DNA from: Eubacterium sp. AM49-13BH
Lineage (GTDB): Bacteria; Bacillota; Clostridia; Lachnospirales; Lachnospiraceae
Direction of reading: 5' to 3'
Assembly (NCBI RefSeq): GCF_003464165.1
Contig: NZ_QSEK01000008.1
Coordinates: 1-64,000 of the forward strand
Length of the DNA: 64,000 bases
Below the pieces are notes generated by a model. That model saw only the letters and a list, made by a program, of their open reading frames with translations, ran no database searches and was not told where the DNA came from. Positions 28,610 to 36,600 of the stretch are shown here, piece after piece (the first letter of the stretch is position 1; each line of letters begins with the position of its first letter). A program made the position numbers and the translations under genes.

Positions 28610-29326
28610 TTAGTTTTCCTTAGTTGTTGTAACCGTCGCTATAGCACTGTCAGCAGAAGGTTGTTTATCGGTATGATTATATTCATCTTTCCACTGCCAT
28701 ACACGAACTGTCATTCTGTATAAGACATTCTTATTATTAACATCGTTCTTCAATGCCCAGTTCTTAATATTAGAATATACCTGGATTTTGTCTGTTAATG
28801 GAGTTGATGCCACAGCACCATTAATGCATTTTGATACAGTTACCTTGTCTTTATCAACATGCATACTCTCAAATACACTGCTTGTCTTAACAATCTTTTC
28901 CTGTTCCAATACATATACATTCAAATCACTATATTCCACTATCTCTCCGGTAATCTCTGATGGAACATCATATGTTATATTAATCTTATCAGATACCAGC
29001 TTAGAAGTAATAGATTCCTGATTATAATGTTCTGTTGTACTTTCACCCTCAAAAGGAGTATAGAACATATAGAAGCTCTTCAGATTATCCTCAATTTTAC
29101 TTGAGATATAATTGACATCAACTTCCTTAGTCACTTCTTTGCCATCTTCAATAACAGTCCTTTTTTCCTTTTTGACAAGTGCATCAAATGTATAATCTGA
29201 CATAGTTGTTGTCTTAACATAATCCGGGTAAATAGTACCTGTATCATATCTATATGTAACTTTAACGTCGATAGTCTGTCTGAATCTTAATTTTCCGTTG
29301 TTTTTTCCAATGTATGTAAGTTTCAC
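28610..29326 (-). CDS. C-terminal part of a minor pilin, out of frame with its N-terminus
   Basis: 238 residues with no signal peptide or membrane helix. It opens with GTG overlapping the previous stop (GTGA), with no ribosome binding site. If one A is added to the A6 run at about 29340, the upstream prepilin reads on as DKITKKTDAVVKLTYIGKNN and the two frames fuse to exactly 423 codons. I therefore think this is the head domain of that pilin. Alternatives are translational coupling or slippage on the A6 run. Function on its own is unknown. Confidence 0.6.
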   Translation of the reverse strand: MKLTYIGKNNGKLRFRQTIDVKVTYRYDTGTIYPDYVKTTTMSDYTFDALVKKEKRTVIEDGKEVTKEVDVNYISSKIEDNLKSFYMFYTPFEGESTTEHYNQESITSKLVSDKINITYDVPSEITGEIVEYSDLNVYVLEQEKIVKTSSVFESMHVDKDKVTVSKCINGAVASTPLTDKIQVYSNIKNWALKNDVNNKNVLYRMTVRVWQWKDEYNHTDKQPSADSAIATVTTTKEN

Positions 29327-29877
29327 AACAGCATCAGTTTTTTAGTTATCTTGTCTCTTGCAGCATCAGTTTTATAAGACTTAAACCACGATAATGCCTG
29401 ACTATCACCATTATCATCTCGGAAAACAAAATTATTACCCGAAGATATATCAGCGTATACTGAAAGTCCTGCAGAATTAATATTATTCTTTTTATTGTCT
29501 GTTGTGCTGTCCGAATCAGTATATGGACCTGGATCAAATGTTGCTTTTATATAGTATTTCTCGCCATTAACACCTGTATAATAGCTTACACCTCTCTCAT
29601 CTGATACTACATACGTATTATTATCAGTTGTAGGTGCATAATAATACTGCCCCTGTCTGTTAACAAGATTTTCCAAAGACATAGTCTTTGCTTCCTCAAT
29701 TATATTATTAATCGCAGTATTAGCATTTTCTGTTCTTCGTGCTCTGGCATTAATACGTGCAGCATTAGAAAATGTACTTAGAACCGGCAGAGATATGATA
29801 GCAAGTATAACAATTGCCACAAGGACTTCTACCAGTGAGAAACCTCGATTATTGAATTTTCGTTTCTTATATGACAT
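29323..29877 (-). CDS. Type IV prepilin (minor), N-terminal part
   Basis: KKRKFNNRG/FSLVEVLVAIVILAI is a typical prepilin leader and cleavage site with Glu5, and is PilV/GspI-like. The head includes GQYYYAPTTDNNTYVV and a Tyr-rich beta region. The frame ends in KKLMLL right after an A6 run, and the following frame seems to be its continuation (see 28610-29326). ATG 29877 is 8 bases after GAGGG; ATG 29883 is an alternative. It follows the pilO-like gene by 24 bases. Confidence 0.78.
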   Translation of the reverse strand: MSYKKRKFNNRGFSLVEVLVAIVILAIISLPVLSTFSNAARINARARRTENANTAINNIIEEAKTMSLENLVNRQGQYYYAPTTDNNTYVVSDERGVSYYTGVNGEKYYIKATFDPGPYTDSDSTTDNKKNNINSAGLSVYADISSGNNFVFRDDNGDSQALSWFKSYKTDAARDKITKKLMLL

Positions 29878-29906
29878 TATCATATCCCTCTCCCTAAATA
29901 TAATCT

Positions 29907-30599
29907 TTAATTAGCAGCATTCTCTGAGAAAATATTATCTGTTCCTGTCTTTACATCAAATGTTGGTTCAGTAAATTTGCGGTCACTGCCTTCAACAGCA
30001 TATAAAGATATAGAAACTGTTCCTGTAACAATACCTGTAGCATCATTATAAGATGATGTCAGTGCATCAATTGTAGTCTTATTAGAATATGTATTGATAT
30101 AATCTATAAAATGCTTCCACTGACTATAGTCTGATTCGTAAGCAATGTTAATTGTTGACTTATATCCTGACATATTAGAAGAATATGCTGAACCACCATT
30201 TACATTGCTTGATGCAACCTGTCCGAATCTGTATATAGAAGTTGTTGGTGAAAGAGCAAGACTCTTTACCCACACTCCAGTTACGCCTTCTGTCTTAATA
30301 AAGAAATTAATAGTATTAGGCTGTGTACTTCCTGAATCAAATCTTGAAAGTGCTGACCTGTTCTCTGTCTGAAGCTTAGTAGTATCAGCTAAATATTTAT
30401 CTTTATTATTATTCTTTTCTTTCAAATCTCGCTGAGTAACTTCAAGCTTTGATTTCCTTGACGACAAATCATCTGCCTGTGAAGACAGATTCTGATATCC
30501 AAAGAAATATGCAAGCACTACTATCAATGCAGCTGCAACTATAAGTAATAATTTTTTATCTCTTTCTGAGATTTTTAACATTCCTTTTAACTTATCCAT
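29907..30599 (-). CDS. pilO: PilO-like type IV pilus inner-membrane protein
   Basis: Bitopic protein: short cytoplasmic start with SERDKKLL, one membrane helix (about 18-38, LLIVAAALIVVLAYFFGY), a coiled coil (about 40-85, rich in S, K, L, D) and a ferredoxin-like C-terminal domain. This is the PilO/GspM plan. PilO pairs with PilN to align the assembly platform. ATG 30599 is 8 bases after AGGAGG. It lies directly after the PilM-PilN fusion, which supports the assignment. About 230 residues. Confidence 0.82.
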   Translation of the reverse strand: MDKLKGMLKISERDKKLLLIVAAALIVVLAYFFGYQNLSSQADDLSSRKSKLEVTQRDLKEKNNNKDKYLADTTKLQTENRSALSRFDSGSTQPNTINFFIKTEGVTGVWVKSLALSPTTSIYRFGQVASSNVNGGSAYSSNMSGYKSTINIAYESDYSQWKHFIDYINTYSNKTTIDALTSSYNDATGIVTGTVSISLYAVEGSDRKFTEPTFDVKTGTDNIFSENAAN

Positions 30600-30611
30600 C
30601 TGTCCCACCTC

Positions 30612-32207
30612 CTACTTTGTTTTATTACTAGTACTATTATTATCTGCAGATGTTGTTCCAACAAATGTACATGTCAGAGAGAATGTAGCTTCAACGGAAC
30701 CTGCATTATCTTTGCTCTCTGAAATGGTAGGCACATCAACATTAATAACTGATGGACTTTTCTGTAACTGCTGTATGAACTTGGCTACAGAAGCCTTACT
30801 TCCAGCCTTACCAGAAATAGAAACTGCACCAGACGTAATATTAAAGCTGCTTATAACAACATCAGATGGCATGTTCTTCTCAAGATAATCCACAAAATCC
30901 TGTAATGAATCATCACTGTCAGCTGTAAGTGCTGCAAATGCTTTAATATCATTATTCTCATCTTTAGCTGCATAATATTCATTGACAATATCATTAATTG
31001 AACTAAGCTTATCTATACTCTTATTAAGCTTAGAAATCTCAGCATTAAGCACAACCACTCTTCCAAGAGGAACAAGCACAAGTGCTGCCGCTACAACTAC
31101 AGCACCAATAAGTGCGATAACAAGTGTCTTAGTATTCTCTTTCTTAACGCCTGAATCAATCATTCTCTTAGGAACGAAATCAACCGGATCAATAACAGCA
31201 CCTAAGTTAGTTACATAACTTGTAAGAGTTGCCTCCTCAACATATGCCTTCTTATCCATCGCAATATTCTTAAGAGTCTCTACCTTCTCAATCGGCATAT
31301 TAAGCTCATTAGAAAGAAGCGTTGCAAAGCCCTTGATTGTTGTTGAATGTCCAATTAAATATGCTTTCTGGATTGATACTCTGTTACGTGATACATAGTA
31401 GTCAATAACTCGGTTGATATTGCTTGCCATATATCTTAACGACTCTGTAACCTCATCTCCATCAAATCTTGAATGAAGAAGTGTTTCATTCTGAAGCTTT
31501 GCAGTAGCAGCATCGTATTTTAATTCATATCTTTCCATAACTGCATTAACAAGCATTGATTTACCATATGGAACCATTCTCTGGAGCTGTAACACATTTT
31601 CTTTGAATATATTGATTACTGTACTGTCGTTCTCAACCTGAATAACAAGACTGACTTCTGGTCCAATCTGCTGCTTCATAATCTGATATGTACTGTTACC
31701 TACATAATCGATAAATGCAATCTTGAGTCCCATAGTCTTAGCAAGATTATAGTATGATTCAGCAACTTCTGAAGGAACTGCCGCTACCATGAGCTTTAAC
31801 TTGTCCTGTCCTGAATCTTCTATTTTTTCAAGAATTGTATGCTGGATAATATACTCATCCATATTAACTGGGAAATATTCTGTTGCATTAGCCTGTACAA
31901 TCTTACCAACTTTATCTCCCTTTACATTAGGAATAAGAACTTCCTTAGTAGCAAGTCTAGGAGAACTTACTGAGAATGCAACATCTTTAGATGCAAATCT
32001 GTGCTCATCCATTACTGCTTTAATAGCACTTGCAAGATTAGGTATATTTTCAAGAATGCCATCCTCATAGCATCCTTCAGGAGTAGGTATTGTTACTGTC
32101 TTATGAACTATAACATTCTTACCTGTTTTAGTGATTTCACATATCTTAATATACTCGTTATTAATAACGATACTTACCAATTTACCTTTGGCTTTAACTG
32201 CAGCCAT
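30612..32207 (-). CDS. pilM: Fused PilM-PilN type IV pilus alignment protein
   Basis: 531 residues. About 1-345 is an actin-like PilM domain (VSIVINNEYIKICEI at the start, AAVPSEVAESYYNLAKTMGL, FIDYVGNSTYQI, then YLIGHSTTIKGF). A linker (NLGAVIDPVDFVPKR), a membrane helix (about 360-385) and a PilN-like coiled coil and ferredoxin-like domain (VVISSFNITSGAVSISGKAG, QLQKSPSVINVDV) follow. The usual PilN N-terminal PilM-binding peptide (VDFVPKR resembles INLLP-type) sits in the linker. Fusion of two normally separate genes. Between pilD and pilO. Confidence 0.88.
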   Translation of the reverse strand: MAAVKAKGKLVSIVINNEYIKICEITKTGKNVIVHKTVTIPTPEGCYEDGILENIPNLASAIKAVMDEHRFASKDVAFSVSSPRLATKEVLIPNVKGDKVGKIVQANATEYFPVNMDEYIIQHTILEKIEDSGQDKLKLMVAAVPSEVAESYYNLAKTMGLKIAFIDYVGNSTYQIMKQQIGPEVSLVIQVENDSTVINIFKENVLQLQRMVPYGKSMLVNAVMERYELKYDAATAKLQNETLLHSRFDGDEVTESLRYMASNINRVIDYYVSRNRVSIQKAYLIGHSTTIKGFATLLSNELNMPIEKVETLKNIAMDKKAYVEEATLTSYVTNLGAVIDPVDFVPKRMIDSGVKKENTKTLVIALIGAVVVAAALVLVPLGRVVVLNAEISKLNKSIDKLSSINDIVNEYYAAKDENNDIKAFAALTADSDDSLQDFVDYLEKNMPSDVVISSFNITSGAVSISGKAGSKASVAKFIQQLQKSPSVINVDVPTISESKDNAGSVEATFSLTCTFVGTTSADNNSTSNKTK

Positions 32208-32293
32208 AAAATCCTCCTATCCAGCTCCCCACATAATAAGCTATTCATTCTAGTTAATAAATATATATAAATTCGCTGTTCTTTCTCTCTTGC

Positions 32294-33064
32294 TTAGAAC
32301 GCCATAAGTGAAAGATACCAGTTAATTATATTCGTACCAAAAAGCATGGCTATCGTAAGCCCTGCACACAGATATGGTCCAAAAGCAAGTACATGCTCAG
32401 CTTTTGTGACCTTCATACGGATGGAATGAATGACTGCACCCAAGATGCAGCCAATCAGAAATGCCAGGATAATGCACTTCCATCCTAAGAATAATCCTGC
32501 AAACGCCATCAGCTTGATGTCTCCACCACCGAAAGCGTCAATGCCTTTAATTGCCCGTCCGATATACAGACATATGAGCATAAATCCACTTATAATACAA
32601 AACCCTATTAGATAGTCTAATAGGTTTTTGTAATCAAGTATGATTCTTATTACCGCCAAGACACCAATTGCAATATTAAGTGAAAATGGTATCTCAAACG
32701 TTCTCCAGTCAATGACTGAGATAACAAGAAATATTGAAAACGCAAAGCACATAAGTATGCTTAACGGATTAAATCCATTCACAATAAAGATTATCACATA
32801 AGCAATTCCATTGGTCGCTTCAATGATTGGATATTGCTTTGATATCTTTGTCTTACAGTGTCTACATTTCCCTCCAAGTATTATGTAGCTCACCAGTGGT
32901 ATGAGATCATACCACTGGATTTTCTCACCACATGTCATACAATGCGAATGTTCTGTAGCTATATTCTCTTTTAATGGTAATCTGTAAATCAGTACGTTCA
33001 AAAAACTTCCGAATACGGTACCGTATAGAAAGATAATGAAGTACAGTGGTAATTCGTATTGCAT
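32294..33064 (-). CDS. pilD: Prepilin peptidase / N-methyltransferase (A24 family)
   Basis: Membrane aspartyl protease that removes prepilin leaders and methylates the new N-terminus. N-terminal domain with FGSFLNVLIYRLP and two CxxC pairs (CMTCGEKI, CRHCKTKI) that bind zinc. Catalytic Asp residues in SVIDWRTFEIP and GGGDIKLMA. Eight or so hydrophobic helices. 256 residues, normal. It would process all five prepilin-like proteins in this operon. The 86 bases between it and pilM hold nothing notable. Confidence 0.95.
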   Translation of the reverse strand: MQYELPLYFIIFLYGTVFGSFLNVLIYRLPLKENIATEHSHCMTCGEKIQWYDLIPLVSYIILGGKCRHCKTKISKQYPIIEATNGIAYVIIFIVNGFNPLSILMCFAFSIFLVISVIDWRTFEIPFSLNIAIGVLAVIRIILDYKNLLDYLIGFCIISGFMLICLYIGRAIKGIDAFGGGDIKLMAFAGLFLGWKCIILAFLIGCILGAVIHSIRMKVTKAEHVLAFGPYLCAGLTIAMLFGTNIINWYLSLMAF

Positions 33065-33083
33065 GATGTTAGTTCCTTAAAAA

Positions 33084-33596
33084 TTAGTTAATTACAAATG
33101 TATCAACATACTTAGGTGTAGCACCCTTGAACTCAGCTGAAACTTTACCTAAATTTGTAACCTTGAAAACAATTGAGCCTCCAGCTGCTTTCTTTGATTT
33201 AACCTTAAAATTACCAACTGTTTCATATAATTCTTTTTCAATAGCTTCTTTTGTATCGCCTGTAAATGTAGTTGGTGCAGCAACAATTCCAGTACCTGTT
33301 GTTGATGCTGTAATTGTACACTTCTTATTAGTCTCATCAAATACTACTGTATACTCTGCTGAACCTTCTGTTGTTGGTACAAGTGCATCATAATACTTTT
33401 CTGTTGAAAGCATTGTTACAACTGCACCTCTCATTGAATCAAGGTTCTGAACATCTGTAGACTCTCTTGACTTTTCAACATTCTTAATAAGTGTTGGAGC
33501 TAATACACCAACAAGAACTGCCATAATGGCGATAACTACGATAAGCTCTACTAAAGAGAAACCTTTGTTACCTAACTTTTTCTGTGTTTTTTTCAT
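33084..33596 (-). CDS. pilA: Major type IV pilin (prepilin)
   Basis: 170 residues. Leader KKTQKKLGNKG/FSLVELIVVIAIMAVLVG with Glu5, followed by the long alpha-1 helix (TLIKNVEKSRESTDVQNLDSM) and a small beta-rich head with no cysteines. No other pilin here has such a compact form, and its place right after pilC with a large 5' gap suggests the major subunit. A stem-loop (33631-33664) lies in its 5' region. AGGGAG stands ahead of the ATG. Confidence 0.85.
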   Translation of the reverse strand: MKKTQKKLGNKGFSLVELIVVIAIMAVLVGVLAPTLIKNVEKSRESTDVQNLDSMRGAVVTMLSTEKYYDALVPTTEGSAEYTVVFDETNKKCTITASTTGTGIVAAPTTFTGDTKEAIEKELYETVGNFKVKSKKAAGGSIVFKVTNLGKVSAEFKGATPKYVDTFVIN

Positions 33597-33630
33597 GTTT
33601 CATATCTCCCTTTTGAAATATATTTATATA

Positions 33631-33664
33631 AATCTGATATCATAAGCGACCTGATTATCAGATT
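33631..33664 (-). promoter_or_regulatory. Stem-loop in the pilA 5' untranslated region
   Basis: 9-bp stem AATCTGATA/TATCAGATT (33631-33639/33656-33664) between pilC and pilA, with no T run after it. It may protect or mark a processed 5' end of the pilA message, which would help make the major pilin in excess. This role is inferred. Confidence 0.4.
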
Positions 33665-33680
33665 GTATATACAATGTTAA

Positions 33681-34898
33681 TTATGCATTACCTAATGTAT
33701 TATAGAGCTGAATCATCGGCTGGTAGATTGCAAGTATAAGCATTACTACTACTAACGCCATAAGTACTATAATAATTGGTTCCATAAGTGAAGTAAGTGT
33801 CTGTGTCTGGACTTCCACTTCTTCCTCATAATATACCGCCGAGTTGGTTAACATCTCCTCAACGTTACCTGTCTCCTCACCGATACCAACCATATGTACA
33901 ACCATAGGCGGAAACAGTCCTGTAGCCTTTAACTGGTTAGACAATGGTAAGCCAAGTGACACACCATTCTTAACCTTTTCCAGTCCATCATAGAACAACA
34001 CATTCTTCATGGTTGATGCCGATATCTCAAGTGCATCAATCATAGGCATACCTGCCTGTAACAATGTACTCATTGTTCTTGCAAATGAAGCACATGCCGA
34101 CTTGGTCTGTAATAATCCAAATACCGGAATCTTTAACTTTAACTTATCAAGGTTATGTCTTCCAGCATCTGTTCTCTTATATAACTGAAGTCCTACCACA
34201 ATTCCTACGATAACTAATATGTATATGAACCAGTAATGCTTAAGACTGTTACTCATTGCAAGAATTGCCTTAGTTGTAACTGGCAGCTCGCTGTCAAGGT
34301 CTTCAAACATTGTCATAAAGCTTGGTATAACGAATGTAAGCATTACAATAATTACACCAACCATTACGCACAGAAGAACTATTGGATACATCATTGCTTT
34401 CTTAACAACACCCTTTAACTTGGCATCCTTCTCAAACTGTATAGCCATTCTTGTAAGAGAATTCTCCAAGCTACCTGATGCCTCACCGGCTTTAACCATA
34501 TCTACGAGAATGCTTGGAAACTCTTCATTCTGTTTCATAGAATCTGAAAGAGTCTCACCTTTCTCTACGCTGTCCTGCGTTCTCTTAATTGCTTCCTGTA
34601 ACTTCTTATTCTCCGTCTGTTCTGAAAGCATCTCCAAAGCATTGATAACGCTGACACCCGCTTTAAGAATACTTGAAAACTGTCTACAGAATACACTCAT
34701 GTCTCTGGCTGGTATCTTCTTTTTACCTAAAAAAGATACATTCACATCCTTATCAAGTGCCCCCTGTTTTGCAATTGACACAGGCGTGAAACCCTGTTCC
34801 TTTATCTTTCTGGCTGCTTCATCCCTGCTCTCGGCTTCCACAGCTCCTTTAACATCTTTTCCCGAAGCGTCTACCGCTTTGTATGAAAATGTTTCCAT
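33681..34898 (-). CDS. pilC: Type IV pilus assembly platform protein PilC
   Basis: 405 residues, with the two type II secretion F domains (about 65-190 and 270-395). Conserved segments: FCRQFSSILKAGV, GEASGSLENSLTRMA, then FARTMSTLLQAGMPM and IGEETGNVEEMLTN. Three membrane helices (about 165-190, 220-240, 375-400). It is the inner-membrane rotor on which PilB and PilT act. First gene of the long pilus operon, behind a good promoter (34940-34968), with GGGGAGTG ahead of the ATG. Confidence 0.94.
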   Translation of the reverse strand: METFSYKAVDASGKDVKGAVEAESRDEAARKIKEQGFTPVSIAKQGALDKDVNVSFLGKKKIPARDMSVFCRQFSSILKAGVSVINALEMLSEQTENKKLQEAIKRTQDSVEKGETLSDSMKQNEEFPSILVDMVKAGEASGSLENSLTRMAIQFEKDAKLKGVVKKAMMYPIVLLCVMVGVIIVMLTFVIPSFMTMFEDLDSELPVTTKAILAMSNSLKHYWFIYILVIVGIVVGLQLYKRTDAGRHNLDKLKLKIPVFGLLQTKSACASFARTMSTLLQAGMPMIDALEISASTMKNVLFYDGLEKVKNGVSLGLPLSNQLKATGLFPPMVVHMVGIGEETGNVEEMLTNSAVYYEEEVEVQTQTLTSLMEPIIIVLMALVVVMLILAIYQPMIQLYNTLGNA

Positions 34899-34939
34899 AT
34901 CACACTCCCCATTCCAAGTAGAATCAAATTTGTGCGTTT

Positions 34940-34968
34940 AGTATAACACACCGTCCAATTTATGACAA
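34940..34968 (-). promoter_or_regulatory. Promoter of the pilC-pilA-pilD-pilMN-pilO operon
   Basis: Minus strand: -35 TTGTCA (34963-34968), 17-base spacer, -10 TATACT (34940-34945), with the TGn extension directly before the -10. The start would be near 34933, giving a leader of about 35 bases to pilC. I looked for a cyclic-di-GMP riboswitch upstream and saw none. Confidence 0.75.
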
Positions 34969-35140
34969 TAATTTTATCAAAATTAACAAACAATTAATTA
35001 GACATAAAATTTCTCTTACATATATACCACATTTTGGCAATTCATGACTACATACTAAAAGTGGGGAATTACACTATAATTTCAGCTCATCTCCTTTATT
35101 TTTTCTTTATGTACAATCTGCCAGGATTACTCGTACACTT

Positions 35141-35326
35141 TGGACCTTTGCCTACTCTTGTGTTGCTTTGACGTCCAATCCGACACGCTTTCTTACTCCT
35201 TTTGGACCTCTGCCTGCTTCCCCGCAGCTTCAACGTCCAATCCGTCACGCTTTCTTGCTCCTTTTGGACTTCTGCCTGCTTTCCCGCCGCTTCAACGTCT
35301 AATCCGACACGCATCCAATCCACACT
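35141..35326. repeat. Three tandem copies of a 62-bp GC-rich repeat
   Basis: Copies start at 35141, 35203 and 35265. All carry TGGACxTxTGCCT, then ACGTCxAATCCG and CACGC at the same positions; the third diverges in its last 15 bases. Within each copy TTGGAC and GTCCAA form an inverted pair. Base content is far richer in GC than the flanks. The unit is not a multiple of three, so it does not encode a protein repeat. It sits between the pilT terminator and the pilC promoter. The rest of 34969-35140 shows nothing I can name. Confidence 0.75.
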
Positions 35327-35359
35327 TGCCTCCCCACAACCACAAGCTACCCACAACGC

Positions 35360-35398
35360 AAAAAAGCAACACCAGCACATCCGTGCCAGCATTGCTTT
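35360..35398 (-). terminator. Intrinsic terminator after pilT
   Basis: Stem AAAGCAA/TTGCTTT (35363-35369/35392-35398) extended inward by a GCAC/GTGC pair with wobble pairs between. TTTTTT follows on the minus strand. It ends the pilB-pilT transcript. Confidence 0.75.
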
Positions 35399-35474
35399 AT
35401 ATCTTTTAATTCTCTTTTAATTCGATTATTCAATCTAATTACAATTCCATTATTCTTCAGTTTTCCTTAAAGAA

Positions 35475-36542
35475 TCAATAATACTGATTAACTCTCTTAG
35501 CAACATAGTTAACATCCTGTGCATAACCCATTGCATTCTCTGCATTGATAAGGCCTTTGTTATAAAGGTCAAGCAGCGCGTCATCCATCGAAAGCATACC
35601 TTCTTTTCTTGCTGTCTGGAGGACACTTGATATCTGGTATGTCTTAGCCTCACGAATAAGGTTCTTGATTGGAATTGTTCCGTGCATTACTTCAAATGCA
35701 GCTACTCGACCATGCTTGTCGGCTGTAGGGATAAGCTGCTGTGATATAACAGCTTCAAGTACTACGGCAAGCTGGATTCTTATCTGCTGCTGCTGATGCG
35801 GAGGGAATACATCGATGATACGGTCAATTGTTGCAGCCGCACCAATTGTATGCAGTGTCGAGAATACAAGATGACCTGTCTCTGCTGCCGTTATGGCTGT
35901 TGAGATAGTCTCTAAGTCTCGCATCTCTCCTACAAGAATTACATCAGGATCTTCTCGCAGTGCTGCACGGAGTGCATCAGCATATGAATGCGTATCAAGA
36001 CCAATTTCTCTCTGATTAATCATTGCTTTTCTATGCGAATGAAGATACTCAATCGGGTCTTCAAGTGTTATTACATGTGCATTACGATTATCATTGATTC
36101 TGTCAATCAGAGAAGCAAGTGTTGTAGATTTACCGGAACCTGTAGGTCCTGTTACAAGAACAAGTCCTCTCTTCTTGGCATATAATTCTATAACTGACTT
36201 AGGAACTCCAAGACTTTCCGGCTTAGGAATAACTGTTCCTACAACTCGCATTGCACACGCAACTGAACCTCTCTGCCTGAATACGTTAACTCTGTATCTT
36301 CCTACATTAGGGGACGAGAAAGAGAAATCGAGTTCGCCCCTGTCCTTAAACAGTTCCTTCTGCCTTTCATCCATTATGGACAGAATCAGTTCTTCACAGT
36401 CAGCCGGTGTCATCTTAGGATAATCAAGATCAACAAGCTCTCCATTAATTCTGATTCTTGGTGGAAGTCCAACTGTCATATGGACATCACTCGCTTTCTT
36501 TTCTTTCGCTATAGTTAGTAATTCTTCAATTGTAAATAACAT
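35475..36542 (-). CDS. pilT: Type IV pilus retraction ATPase PilT
   Basis: Hexameric AAA-like ATPase that depolymerises the pilus. N-terminal PAS-like domain, then Walker A VTGPTGSGKST, Asp box (ITLEDPIEYLH), Walker B ILVGEMRD, His box (GHLVFSTLHT) and the PilT-typical IPIKNLIREAK near 285. 355 residues from ATG 36542, which follows GGGGG. ATG 36554 is in frame without a binding site. It follows pilB by about 46 bases with a 23-bp duplication between. Confidence 0.95.
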   Translation of the reverse strand: MLFTIEELLTIAKEKKASDVHMTVGLPPRIRINGELVDLDYPKMTPADCEELILSIMDERQKELFKDRGELDFSFSSPNVGRYRVNVFRQRGSVACAMRVVGTVIPKPESLGVPKSVIELYAKKRGLVLVTGPTGSGKSTTLASLIDRINDNRNAHVITLEDPIEYLHSHRKAMINQREIGLDTHSYADALRAALREDPDVILVGEMRDLETISTAITAAETGHLVFSTLHTIGAAATIDRIIDVFPPHQQQQIRIQLAVVLEAVISQQLIPTADKHGRVAAFEVMHGTIPIKNLIREAKTYQISSVLQTARKEGMLSMDDALLDLYNKGLINAENAMGYAQDVNYVAKRVNQYY

Positions 36543-36554
36543 TTTTGCCCCCAT

Positions 36555-36600
36555 TGTATTGTTTATTAATTAATCTGTGTATTGTTTATTAATTAATCTG
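36555..36600. repeat. Perfect 23-bp tandem duplication at the pilB stop
   Basis: Bases 36555-36577 and 36578-36600 are identical. The right copy carries the last pilB codons and stop; the left copy is an untranslated duplicate before pilT. It looks like a recent slippage duplication. Confidence 0.85.

Noticed and set aside
34969..35140. Possible cyclic-di-GMP riboswitch before pilC
   Set aside because: Pilus operons often have one, but I found neither the GNRA-tetraloop/receptor pattern nor the conserved core sequence.
35096..35392. Open frames on both strands through the 62-bp repeats
   Set aside because: The repeat unit is not divisible by three, the products have no family features, and no binding site is present.
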